From: Sphagnum magellanicum
Taxonomy: Eukaryota > Streptophyta > Sphagnopsida > Sphagnales > Sphagnaceae
NCBI GenBank assembly: GCA_021904315.1
Contig: CM038925.1
Span: 11,472,501 to 11,536,500, forward strand
Length of the DNA: 64,000 nt
Reading direction: 5' to 3'
Shown here: in pieces, positions 47,806 to 57,493 of the stretch
Position numbering within the stretch: the first letter of the stretch is position 1
Layout of the letters: every line of letters starts with the position of its first letter
Made by a program: the position numbers and the translations under genes
The notes under the pieces: generated by a model
What the model was told of the DNA's origin: nothing
Seen by the model: the letters and a program-made list of their open reading frames with translations, nothing else
The model's database searches: none

Positions 47806-49282
47806 TCCAAAAAATCAATTTGGAAATTTCAATCATACGTTGCATTTTGAAAGGGTTTGGGGCATGATTAAATGAATTAAGCACATGCAATGCATTTTAG
47901 TATCATATCAAAATTATGTTTTATGAAAAAATTACTTTTGAGGGTCTTTACATTCTCATAATCCAAAAATTCAAATTCCAAAAAATGTGTATCAAGGTGC
48001 ATAATGGCTCAAACAATAGTAACACATCATTTGAATTGTTTGATTTGGAAAATGTGCAATATCAACTAGAGTAATAAACTTGCAATAAATTAATTAATTA
48101 ATGAGAGTAATAACATACATTAAAAATGACCATATATGGTTTATTTAATGTGATAAGTACCTCCCAAAAATTTATGGCATGACTAAAATGATTAAAATGC
48201 AAAAGATTCCAAATTTACTTTTACTTGTTGGTAGGGATGACCAATTAGCATACTTTATTTTGCTTACACCCTTAGAGTTCAATGAAGTTGGGTTGGTCAT
48301 CATTGGGCTAGCCATTTCACCCTCAACAAAACATTTTTGTTAGCTTTTGGTTAAAGACAAAATTGTGATTAAATCATAGAGATTTAATTGTCATTTTTTT
48401 GTATGACTTTTGTGCTTGCATTTGCGTTTGACTAAATCTAGGATGTCAAATCTTGCAAGTTTTAAGATAAATTTGTTTCATTGTCCAGTGCTTACTTGTT
48501 TATTAGAGGGGTGAAAATTCCATTTTGGTGTGCAGTACCTAAGAATCAAGCTAATGGCCAAGTGTTATTTTCATTATTTTGCCAGGCCTTATGAAGGTAG
48601 TCATTCTCCATTGACATCCTAACAATTTAAGTGTCTGGATCTTATTATACACCTTGACAAAAATTAGATGTTCAAGTGGAAGAAAATAAATCTCTTTTCT
48701 GAGCACGGTTCGGAGAGCACTTTGTTGCATCATGTACATCATGTACTTTGTTGCACAAGTTCTTCTCATTATGCCTATCCTAAAGCTTTTGTTATAGGAA
48801 CACCCATCACGAATAATCTATGCATAAGATGGACTGCTGGTATCACCAAAAATGTTTGCAGGAACAAATGTTATCCTCAAAATGATGATATGTTTTCTTT
48901 CCCAACTATCTTTGCAATGAGGTTGATGGGAGTGTGGCAATCATGGTAAACCCATAAATTTTTTAACATGTGAAGTGGGGAGCACCAAGAAGTGTGCTAA
49001 ATTTTGATGAGCCCAAATGTAATGGCCAGTTTTTCACTATGGTGAAATGACCGAAAGACCTTTTCCACATCATGCAAAACAAATGGATTTAATTAATTTG
49101 AAGATGGTATTCACACATGTAGGCCTTGGGACAAAGGCTCACCCCCAACTTGGATAGAGCAAAGGAGGAAGACAAAGCTAACTAAGCATGGGGACCATAT
49201 TGACAAACTTTAGCAAACTCTAGTAGTGGTATGCAACATGCAACATAATACAAGCTCGTTTAAACTATCAAAATTTGAAATG
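47806..49282. other. Spacer, no gene recognised
   Basis: AT-rich. The frame at 48668-48949 has no recognisable domain. Confidence 0.5.
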
Positions 49283-49287
49283 CTTAG

Positions 49288-50108
49288 TGTCACAACCCTA
49301 CTTTGAGAGAGTGTGAGGATGAAACTCACACTCTCGAAATTGGGATTTGGGAGTCCTCCGCGACTCCCAAAACTTTAGAGTTTGATTGCAGGGGTCAAAA
49401 CACCTCGCATTGGGGCGTTCATTATATCATTGAAAAGCTATCAAAGTCTAGATGTTGAAAATGGGCTTGCATGGGCCATTTGGACATTTGCATCACATGT
49501 TATGGTAAAAAGAAAGGCCAAGAGTCAAACTGGTAGTTTGACTTTCGACCACGAAAAGCCGGGAATCGACCCAACCCCGGTGCGTGCAGGTGGAATGCGA
49601 TACACTGTTGGAAAGCTCTCGAGGAGAGTTACAAGTTTTCTTTAAACCTCATCCCAATCGCAAGTCTAGGCAAAGAGTTATGACCTCACAAAGTCTCAGA
49701 AGTCCAAACCGGGATAGTTTCGGGACTCCTCCTTGGGAGTCCTAGGACAAAAAGTCATTCGAATGTAGGTGCCATGGAAAGACGTAGAGAATACTATATG
49801 GAGGAAGGTGGTGGCTTCCTTTGAGTCCGGGCCGTGGTGAGTCTTGTGAGTCCAGGGTTGCCCCTGGCTTGTCCTAACACTAAAAATGCTCCAAAAAGTG
49901 AACTAACAAACTTGTTGGTTGGTTTGATGCAGGTTCGAGTAAGTAACTAAAGCTTGTCACTTTTCCTAGTCCCATCCCTGAGCTTCAGCACGCCCCTCTA
50001 CCCCTTATAGTGTTGAAAGCTGGGAGTGTGCCCCGAGTTACTCACAATTCCGTTGTTTGAGTAACTTAGACCCATCTTGGGTCTAACTAGGAACTTGGGA
50101 GCGTGTCA
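49288..50108 (+). repeat. 5' LTR of the Gypsy element (821 bp)
   Basis: It begins TGTCACAACCC and ends GAGCGTGTCA, immediately before the primer site. The final ~350 bp align with the 3' LTR fragment at 57138-57488 with roughly one difference in ten, mainly transitions, indicating an old insertion. Near its start, GAGAGTGTGAG (49307-49317) and CTCACACTCTC (49325-49335) form a perfect 11-bp stem with a 7-nt loop. Confidence 0.9.
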
Positions 50109-50110
50109 TT

Positions 50111-50126
50111 TGGTATCAGAGCTCCC
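50111..50126 (+). promoter_or_regulatory. tRNA-Met primer binding site
   Basis: TGGTATCAGAGC lies two bases after the 5' LTR. It is the standard complement of the initiator Met-tRNA 3' end that primes minus-strand synthesis in most plant LTR retrotransposons. Confidence 0.9.
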
Positions 50127-50158
50127 GTAGAGCTTGATTCACTTCTTGGGAATTTCGG

Positions 50159-51661
50159 ATGGCACCCAAGAAGAACTATAAGCAAACACAAGAGACCATG
50201 TTGGAAGAACCCATTGAAGACCGAGTAGTTCCGCCGGAATCAATTATGGAAAAGGAACCAAGAACTTGGGAGGACCAAGATTAGCCTGAAAGTGAAGAGG
50301 AGCAACGGAGCTCGGTCCCATTCACTCAAGAACAATTGGAAGTCCTCCTCAAAATGAATAGGCCCAATTTCAGTGAGTTGGTTACGACCCTCAAAGGAAG
50401 ATCATCCAAGAATGCGGGATTTCAACCGGCCAAACCCGAGAACTTCGATGGTGCCCACAACCGAAAGGTTGTGGATGCTTGGCTTGCCGAAATGGAGGAT
50501 TATTTACATGCCGCCAAGGTTGGACGGCATTCGGCTGTGGAGCTTGCCCAGTCTTACTTGAAAGGCTATGTTGCCACATGGTGGAGGACAGTGAGACAAG
50601 AGGAGGGGAAAAACCATGGTTACACTTGGGAATTATTTAAGGAACGTGTTGAATCCGAATTTGTTCCAAGGAATTTCGACTACATCTCGAGGTGCAAACT
50701 TCGCGACCTTGTGAATACCACAAATAACAACTTGCAACAATATGTGAGGGCTTATTCTAAATTCATGTTTGAGATCCGGCACATGCATGAGCTAGATCGC
50801 ATGTGCTAATTTATGATGGGGCTTCCAACTTGGGCCAAGTGTAAGCTTGAGGAAAACTAGCCCTCCCCACTATCCGAAGCCATCATGAAAGTGGAAGGCT
50901 TCTAGGATGTGGGACGAGGTGAAAAATCCGGGTTCAAGAAGGATAACAAGTTTCTTCACAAGAAGCCACACCATGAGGGAGAATGGAACCGAGGGCAAGG
51001 AAGCCCAGGGAAGGAAAAGCCTAAACAGTTCCAAGGTTCGAGGTTCAAGCCCAAGGGAAATTTTGTGAAGAAAGGGGCTCCTTTCAAAGGGAGCCAACCC
51101 AAGGGAAATGTTAGTGGGAAGCCTAAGGGAACATGCTTCAACTATAATGAAGTGAGGCATTACTCCAAAGATTGTCCCAAGTCCAAGGCGGGGAATGGAG
51201 GTTCTAAGGTAATTGCCCTCAATGCTAACCTAGCCCAAGCTGAATGTAATCAACTTATCTTCTTGAAAGGGAAGATTGTTAAGTGGGATGTGTTTTATCT
51301 TTTGGACATAGGGGCTTCTCACAACTTCATAACCCAAGAAAATGTCGAAAGGATGGAGTTCCAATTGGAGGAGCTCAAGGCACCCATCGAGGTGCACTTC
51401 GCGGATGGGGTTCCCCATCCCACTACGTCACAAGCAAAGGAAGTGCCTCTTCAACTAGGAAATTGGAGAGGAAAGGTGGACTTGCTGGTTTCCACCTTGG
51501 GTGGAATGGATTGCGTTTTCGGAATGGAGTTCATCACCCGAAACAATGTGTTCATAGAAGGGCACAATAGACTAGTTAGAATCCTGTCCAAAAGCGAGAT
51601 CATGTGGGTGAAAGCACACGAAGTGCCTTGTGGGGGTGGATCAACATTCACTTTATGTTAG
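50159..51661 (+). pseudogene. Gypsy gag and protease, degraded
   Basis: Gag forms the virus-like particle and protease matures it. The ATG at 50159 starts one frame that stays in register to 51661, with stops at 50282, 50807, 50858 and 50903. The gag core includes FQPAKPENFDGAHNRKVVDA and LKGYVATWWRTVRQEEG (about 50420-50600), then WELFKERVESEFVPRNF. The zinc knuckle (51134-51175) reads CFNYNEVRHYSKDC: its second Cys is Tyr (TAT for TGT) and its Gly is Arg. The protease active site is DIGAS (51305-51319) instead of DTGAS, so the catalytic triplet is damaged. The 50858 stop is TAG where Trp (TGG) is expected and 50807 is TAA where Gln (CAA) fits. A frameshift near 51685 leads into RT. Confidence 0.85.
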
Positions 51662-51689
51662 GAAAAACCTGGGAAAGAGAATGTGTGGG

Positions 51690-52571
51690 AGGTTACAGCA
51701 TGTTGTGTGTGATGCAGGTGTTAGATGAGTATGAACCCAAGAAAGCCACCAACTTGGTGACTTCCTCGAATTGCATTAAGCGAGTCTTGGATGAGTTCCC
51801 AGATGTGATGCCCGAAGACTTGCCCGAAGACTTGCCCCCGAGAAGACGAGTTGATCATGTGATCGAGGTGATGCCAGGAGTGGCACCTCCCGCCAAGGCC
51901 CCATATCGAATGAGCCATGAGGAGTTGAAAGAACTTAAAGTTCAACTCGAAGAACTCCTCACGAAAGGATACATTAAACTTAGCAAATCGTCGTATGGGG
52001 CACCCGTCCTTTTTGTTCACAAGAAGGATGGGACGTTGAGGATGTGTGTGGATTATAGAGCCCTCAACAAGGTGACGGTGAATAACCGATACCCATTACC
52101 TCATATTGATGATCTCTTTGACTGACTCTCGGGAATTAAAGTGTTTAGTAAGATTGACCTACGTTCGGGGTATTACCAAATTCGAATTGCGGAAGGGGAT
52201 GAAAAAAAGACTGTTTGTTGCACAAGGTATGGTTCATACGAATTCTTGGTGATGCCTTTTGGGCTCACCAACGCACCCGCCATGTTTTGCACTCTCATGA
52301 ATGACATTTTCTGAGAATGGCTTGATGACTTTGTCGTCGTTTACATAGACGACATTTTGATCTATAGTGGCTCCTTGGAGGAGCATGTGGAGCATCTCCG
52401 GAAGGTGTTCCAAAGATTGAAGGAAAACAAGTTGTATGCTAAGCTCGAGAAGTGCGAATTCGGGGTGACGGAAGTGGACTTCTTTTGACATAGGATCACT
52501 CAAGAAGGTTTGAAGATGGATGATCACAAGGTGAAGGTAATTTTGGATTGGGAATCGCCTAAGTCGGTCAA
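51690..52571 (+). pseudogene. Gypsy reverse transcriptase palm, interrupted
   Basis: The protein copies element RNA into DNA. Landmarks in one frame: [21 protein letters not shown] (about 51796-51858), [33 protein letters not shown] (about 52026-52080), [15 protein letters not shown] (about 52145-52190), [13 protein letters not shown], and the intact catalytic box YIDD at 52342-52353. Stops at 52123, 52312 and 52486 break it; the first is TGA where Trp is usual. The homology reaches WESPKSVK at about 52548-52571 and then turns abruptly into minus-strand Copia sequence. The rest of RT resumes at about 55392. Confidence 0.9.
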
Positions 52572-53740
52572 ACACAACATCTCTACTCACTTGCAACTTC
52601 CGAGTGGAAGGACTGAAACATCTATATCCCTTTTGTTCTGAGGAGTATCCAATGAAGATACATTTTTCAGCTTTTGGGTCTAGTTTTGATCTCTTCTCAT
52701 CAGGAACATGCACGTATGCAATGCAACCAAACACTCTGAGGTGAGAAACATCGGGTTTCTTGCCTGTGAATTTTTCTTTAGGTGTCATGCCATGAACTAC
52801 CGATGTGGGTGTTCGATTCATGATGTAGACTGCAGTTGCTACCGCTTTTTGCCCAAAAGTAATTTGGCAAATTCTTCTCATTCAACATGGCACGTGCTAT
52901 TTCTGCAATGTGCCTGTTTTTCCTTTCAGCAACTCCATTTTGTTGTGGGGAATAACTACATGAGTATTTCCTTTGAATCCCATGCTCCTTCAAGTACTCA
53001 CTGAATTCATTTGAAAAATACTCTCCCCCTCCATCGGACCCTAGGCATTTGATGCTCACACCCTTCTCCTTCTCCACCATTGCTTTGAAATGCAAAAAAT
53101 GTTGAAACACTTCACCTTTGTGTTTCATGAAGTAGACCCACACCTTCCTTGTGTGGTCATCAATGAAACTCACGTAGTACTTGCATCCTCCAATGGATTC
53201 TGTCTTCGTGGTCCACACATCCGAGTGGATCATTTCCAAAGGTTTGGAACTTACATGAGTTGTTTGAGTTGGGAATGGATGCCTAGCTTGCTTCCCCAAT
53301 TGGCATGCTTCACAAACCTTTGACATCACCTCTTCTGCTCCAAATTTGGGAAGACCTCCAACAAGTTTTTGTTTCTCCATGAGCTTAAGACGTTGGAGAT
53401 TAACATGGCCAACTCGCTTGTGCCAAATTCCAATGTCTCCAGCTCCTTTTCCATGTGTGAATAACATGGAATTCACCTCATGCATGGTCACATCCAAGGT
53501 GAACATTCGTCCATTCTTTTCTCCTTTTGCAATCAATTTTCCTTGGTTCTTCATGTCTTCCACAAAACATCCATTTGGGTTAAATGTCACCTGTAAACCT
53601 TGTTCCACCATCTGGCCTATGGAGACCAAATTTTTTGTTATGGTCGGAACATGTACATCTTTCAGGTACTTTGTTTGCCCATCTTGCATGGACAATGGCA
53701 CCTTGCCAATTTGTGTGATGGGATGTGTAGTGTCCCATTT
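52572..53740 (-). pseudogene. Copia pre-integrase and integrase region
   Basis: Integrase inserts element cDNA into the host chromosome. Reading on the minus strand from 53740: end of the protease region (DTTHPITQIGKVPL), LVSIGQMVEQGLQV, then the HHCC zinc domain with IWHKRVGHVNLQRL and KVCEACQLGKQARHPF (about 53270-53430). The catalytic triad is kept: Asp in MIHSDVW (about 53220-53235), Asp in LGSDGGGEYF (about 53015-53045), Glu in NGVAERKNR (about 52912-52940). An extra A in a run of five near 52850 shifts the frame; the other frame continues with VYIMNRTPTSV, HLRVFGCIAYVHVP and CIFIGYSSEQKGYR. It ends at SRDVVF at the junction with Gypsy pol. RNase H and RT of this element are absent. Confidence 0.9.
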
Positions 53741-54289
53741 TGTGTTCAAGTCCCAGTTTGAGGTGACTTCAAAGAAGTAGCAAGATCTCCCATTTTATGA
53801 AGTTAAATGAGCTGAAATTTTGAGAGAAGTTAGTAGACATAGTTGTTCATGTTTCACCAGAATTTCAGAACGATTCAAGGTCATATTTGTGTGGAGTAGC
53901 TTTGCAAAGTTGCTGTGACAAAAGTTGTTTTAAGAAGACATCAAAGCAAAGTTTTGAAGTGGAGCAAATACATCTTGGGAGAACTTGAAGGAAGGAGTTT
54001 GGAGATTGGGAAACGCAAATACATTATCAAGACCTTCGTACAAAAGTGTGGTATGTAATCATGTACTTAATACCATACGAAATATTATATGAAATACGTA
54101 CCTATACGTAAAACCTATGTATAGTATAGAATTTCGTATAATACTCAAGACATACATACATATGCAAGGTCCATATGGTTCAGCCCTAACCTTAACCCTA
54201 ATCCTAGAAACCTAAGGAAGGAAAACCCTAACCCTAACCCTAGAAACCGAAGGAAGGAATTAAAATCATTGTGAAACCCCAAGAAGACA
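53741..54289 (+). other. Leader-like middle part of the Copia block
   Basis: About 550 bp between the two Copia halves. It begins TGTGTTCAAG, which could be an LTR start, but no primer site or LTR end is visible. It contains an inverted pair around TACGAAAT (about 54076) and ATTTCGTA (about 54131) and, at 54184-54259, a 36-bp tandem duplication built on CCCTAA-like words (CCTAGAAACC at 54203 and 54239). Probably 5' untranslated sequence of the Copia element, or a foreign filler. Confidence 0.4.
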
Positions 54290-55391
54290 TTGAGTGGTGC
54301 CTTGAGAGATGGCGGACGGCTTTCTCAAATTGCAATTGAGAAACTAGATAAGAACAATTTCCAAGTGTGGAAATTTAGGATTATGAATTTCTTGATGGGG
54401 AAAGGCTACTGGGAATTCATAACTGGTGATGAAACAGAACCTCCTCTCCCAGAAAACCCCACACAACAGCAAATTCAAGCCAATAAAATTTGGCATGAAA
54501 AAGAAAGGAAAGTCTTGTATTGGCTTTCTGTGAGTGTGTCCGATTCCATGATTGTGCATATTCAAGATGCAAAATCACCCAAGCAAGCTTGGGATACATT
54601 GGTGAAGATGTATAGCACCAATACACAAGCCCGTAAAATGCAGCTCAAGCAAGAGTTGCATAATCTCCAGAAAAACAAAATGAACATCAATGACTATTTT
54701 ACAAAGGTGAAAAACCTTGCAAATGCTCTTGCATCTATAGGAGCCCCTATAGATGATGAAGATTTAGTGGCCGTGACCTTAAATGGACTTGGAAAAGACT
54801 ATAGCCAGTTCCGTACTTCAATTGCAGTTCGAGAAACATTTCCCAACTTCCAAGATTTAATAACACTACTTATAAGTGAAGAGATGAGAATTGTTGGTAC
54901 TTCATCCAATGGAGGATCACATGAAAGTGTTTTCTACTCAAATACCAATAGAGGTAGAGGCAGAGGTGGTAAAACCTCATTTCGAGGTCGACCCAGAAGC
55001 TCGCATGGTGGACATCATCAACATGAAGGTCAAGCTCATGGAGGTGGACGAAGAAACTTTGGAGGAAGAGGAAGTCGAGGAAGTCGTGGAGGTCGTGGTG
55101 GAAGCCATTGAGGTCAACAACCAAATAGCGATTCAAATTGCTATTACTGCGGGAAACATGGGCACATGGCCAAGAACTGTTATCAAAGGGAGCATGATGC
55201 ACGAAGTGGAAAGCTGTAACAAGGGAATTATGCATCAACTAGCAATCAAGGTGATGAGCAACTGTTTGTGATGCAGCACATGACAAATTCAATGATAGGA
55301 GGTGTATCAGACAACAATGTCTGGTATGTGGATTCTGGAGCTTCAAACCACATGACTAGCCATGGAGAATGGTTTAGAGACGCAAAGGAGT
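54290..55391 (+). pseudogene. Copia gag with zinc knuckle and protease start
   Basis: Gag builds the particle; the knuckle binds RNA. The frame containing IEKLDKNNFQVWKFRIMNFL (about 54328-54390) runs to TGA at 55109. It shows the usual Copia gag (UBN2-like) features: AWDTLVKMYSTNTQARKMQL, MNINDYFTKVKNLANALASI and a Gly/Arg-rich tail. In the same frame beyond the stop lies an intact CCHC knuckle, CYYCGKHGHMAKNC (about 55138-55179), another stop (TAA 55217-55219), and the protease active site VWYVDSGASNHMTSHGEW (about 55318-55371). The only nearby ATG (54309) is out of frame, implying a shift near the start. The coding sequence ends at ELKT at the junction with Gypsy pol. Confidence 0.9.
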
Positions 55392-55997
55392 TGAAAACAT
55401 ACCTTGAAATCCTTTTTAGGATTGGCCTCCTATTATTGCAAGTTCATCAAGAACTTTGCGAAGATGGCCGCACCTTTAACAAACTTCTTAAAAAAGTCCG
55501 TTGGAACTTACGAATGGGATGGAGCATGCGATAAGGCCTTTGAGACCTTGAAAGGCATTTTGGTGAAAGCACTAGTGTTAAAGTTACCCGACTTCAACAA
55601 GGATTTTGAGATGCACTTCGATGCCTCCGACTTTGCAATTGGAAGAGTCCTAGTGCAAGAAGGAAGACCGGTGGCATTTGAGAGCAAGAAGTTGAGCGAA
55701 ACAAAATGAAGGTGGCCAACACATCAAAAGGAAATGTGGGCGGTCATACATTTTTTCAAGACTTGGGGCCATTACATAGGTTCCAAAGATGTGGTGCTGT
55801 GGATCGACAATATGACCTTGAAGTACTTTGCCACTCAACCCAAGTTGTCCTCAAAACAAGTGAGATGGCAAGACACATTGGCCTTGTTCAATGTAGACAT
55901 TCGACACAAGCCCAAGAAGGAGAACGTGGTGCTTAATGCACTAAGTCAAAAACACCAACTTAAAGTGGTGTATGTGGGAGAAATGAAACTTCAAAAA
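55392..55997 (+). pseudogene. Gypsy RT thumb and RNase H
   Basis: This is the continuation of the interrupted Gypsy pol. It starts with TLKSFLGLASYYCKFIKNFA, the segment that normally follows the WESPKSV motif left at 52571, so the original coding sequence can be followed across the insertion with no obvious loss. RNase H motifs: MHFDASDFAIG (about 55608-55645), the segment EMWAVIHFFKTWGHYI, and WIDNMTLKYF (about 55802-55832). The late motif reads ENVVLNALSQK, where an Asp-Ala-Leu is usual. An in-frame TGA lies at 55707-55709 and the frame ends with TAA at 55998. Confidence 0.85.
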
Positions 55998-57137
55998 TAA
56001 GTTTGATTTGCGAGCCACCATGACAAATTTGCCAAGGAAGTGAGGCGAAACATTCAAAATGGAACCAAGTCACATTTCCAATTGCAAAATGGACTATTGT
56101 GGTACAAACAAAATCGACTCTATGTGTCGGAAGGGTAATTGAGGGACATCGTCTTGAAAGAATGTCATGATGGGTCGTTTGCAGGCCACGGTGGTGCAAA
56201 GTGCATCACAACATTCCTCAAAAAGTCCTATTATTGGCCCAACTTGAAAGACAATGCAAAGGAGTATGTGAAGATTTGCTTGACTTGCTAACAAAATTGA
56301 ACATTTAACAAGAAGTAAGCGGGCTTGTTACAACCTTGCCAATTCCTAAAGGGTCGTGGGAAAATGTGTCCATGGATTTCATTGTAAACTTGCCCCCATC
56401 AAGGGGTTTTGACGCCATCATGGTGGTGGTGGATTAATTTAGCAAGATGACACATTTCATTCCCACCAAGGATGAAGCCACTACCCAAAAAACGGGTAGG
56501 TTATTTTTTATGCATGTTTTCAAGCATCATGGCCTCCCAAAGGACATAGTCTTGGATCGAGACCCAAAGTTCACAAGCAAGTTTTGGCAAGCCCTATGGA
56601 AGCGAATGGGGTCGGGGCTCAAGATGAGCACTTCCTTCCACCCCCAAACCGATGGACAAACCAAAAGGGTGAACTTGGTTATCCAACAATTCCTAAGGAG
56701 TTATGTGGCGGCGAATCAATAAGATTGGGTGGACCACTTGGAGTTAGCCGAGTTTTGTTACAATAACTCGAAACACTCTGCAACTAGGTCCACACCCTTT
56801 CAAATGGTGACGGGCAAATCACCAATTGTGCAGCACATGGACAACCCCCGAGTGATGTAAGTGAGGAAGTGCCAATGGTCACACAACTTGATGAAGAAAG
56901 GCAATGCCTGTGGGAGGTGGCAAAGGTCAACTTGGAAAAAGCGCACAAGAGGTACAAGGATTTTGCGGACAAGTCCCGATGAGAGGTGAAGTTTCAAGAA
57001 AGGGATGAAATGTGGTTGAACATTAAGAATTTCCGATTGCTAGAAGGTTTGATTCACAAGTTTTTGGGCCATATGTGGGCCCATTCAAAGTGTTGGAAAA
57101 GAAACTTTCCGACACTTACAAGTTAGATTTATCGGAA
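55998..57137 (+). pseudogene. Gypsy integrase, degraded and cut short
   Basis: It follows RNase H in the same frame after two stops. The HHCC domain is seen as ECHDGSFAGHGGAKC and KICLTC (about 56160-56290). A frameshift follows, then the core from [20 protein letters not shown] (about 56370) through FKHHGLPKDIVLDRDPKFTS (about 56520-56578). The third catalytic residue is Lys instead of Glu (HPQTDGQTKRVN; codon AAA at 56663-56665), so the triad is lost by a G-to-A change. Homology continues to about 57130 (VLEKKLSDTYKLDLSENR) and then jumps directly into the LTR, so the end of integrase, the polypurine tract and the start of the 3' LTR are deleted. Confidence 0.85.
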
Positions 57138-57488
57138 AATCGAATGTAGGTGCCGCGAAAAGACGCAAAAAAATTATATGAAGGAAGGTGGTGGCTTCCC
57201 CCGAGTCCAGGCCGTGGTGAGTTTTGTGAGTCCAGGGTTGCCTGTGGCTTGTCCTAGCACTAAAGGTGCTCTAGAAAGTGAACTAATCAACTTGTTGGTT
57301 AGTTTGATGTAGGTTTGAGTAAGTAACTAAAGTTTGTCACTCTTTCTAGTCCCATCCCGGAGCTTCAACACGCCCCTCTACCCCTTATAGTGCTGAGAGC
57401 TCAGAGTGTGCCCCGAGTTCCTCACAATTTTGTTGTTTAAGTAACTTAGACCCATCTTGGGTCTAACTAGGAACTTGGGAGCGTGTCA
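57138..57488 (+). repeat. Truncated 3' LTR of the Gypsy element (351 bp)
   Basis: It corresponds to about 49757-50108 of the 5' LTR and shares the same end, GGAACTTGGGAGCGTGTCA, followed by the target duplication CTTAG. The first ~470 bp of the LTR are missing, so the deletion removed the integrase end, polypurine tract and LTR start together. Confidence 0.9.
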
Positions 57489-57493
57489 CTTAG

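Larger units (their letters stand above)
52572..55391. mobile_element. Copia fragment, two halves head to head, inside Gypsy pol
   Basis: The block consists of Copia integrase on the minus strand (52572 to about 53740), a ~550-bp leader-like middle, and Copia gag plus protease start on the plus strand (about 54300 to 55391). Joined in Copia order, the plus-strand half ends in the protease (RDAKELKT) and the minus-strand half begins only about eight codons further on (DTTHPI), so they look like one element broken in protease with one part inverted. AAACA occurs at both outer junctions (52567-52571 and 55392-55396), as a duplicated target or as microhomology, since Copia itself has AAACA at both break points. 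There are no LTRs at the outer ends. Confidence 0.75.
49283..57493 (+). mobile_element. Ty3/Gypsy LTR retrotransposon with target duplication
   Basis: The element proper spans 49288-57488, flanked by CTTAG on both sides (49283-49287 and 57489-57493), a 5-bp target duplication. Order: 5' LTR, Met-tRNA primer site, gag with zinc knuckle, protease, reverse transcriptase, RNase H, integrase, truncated 3' LTR. Protease-RT-RNase H-integrase is the Ty3/Gypsy order. A Copia-derived block of about 2.8 kb interrupts pol at 52572-55391. The element is dead: stops in every domain, lost catalytic residues, and a deletion from the end of integrase into the 3' LTR. Preservation of the duplication shows that both outer ends are original. 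Confidence 0.9.

Noticed and set aside
48668-48949. 93-codon forward frame as a gene
   Set aside because: No recognisable domain, ordinary length for chance frames here, and no splice or codon-use support.
50870-51160. Minus-strand frames opposite Gypsy gag
   Set aside because: Shadows of the gag/protease coding strand, which carries the zinc knuckle and protease motifs.
54870-55238. Minus-strand His/Asp-rich frame and overlapping Val/Glu-rich plus frame
   Set aside because: Both are out-of-frame readings of the Gly/Arg-rich Copia gag tail.
55268-55534. Single 88-codon frame joining Copia protease to downstream sequence
   Set aside because: It runs across the Copia/Gypsy junction at about 55392; the second part is an out-of-frame reading of Gypsy RNase H.
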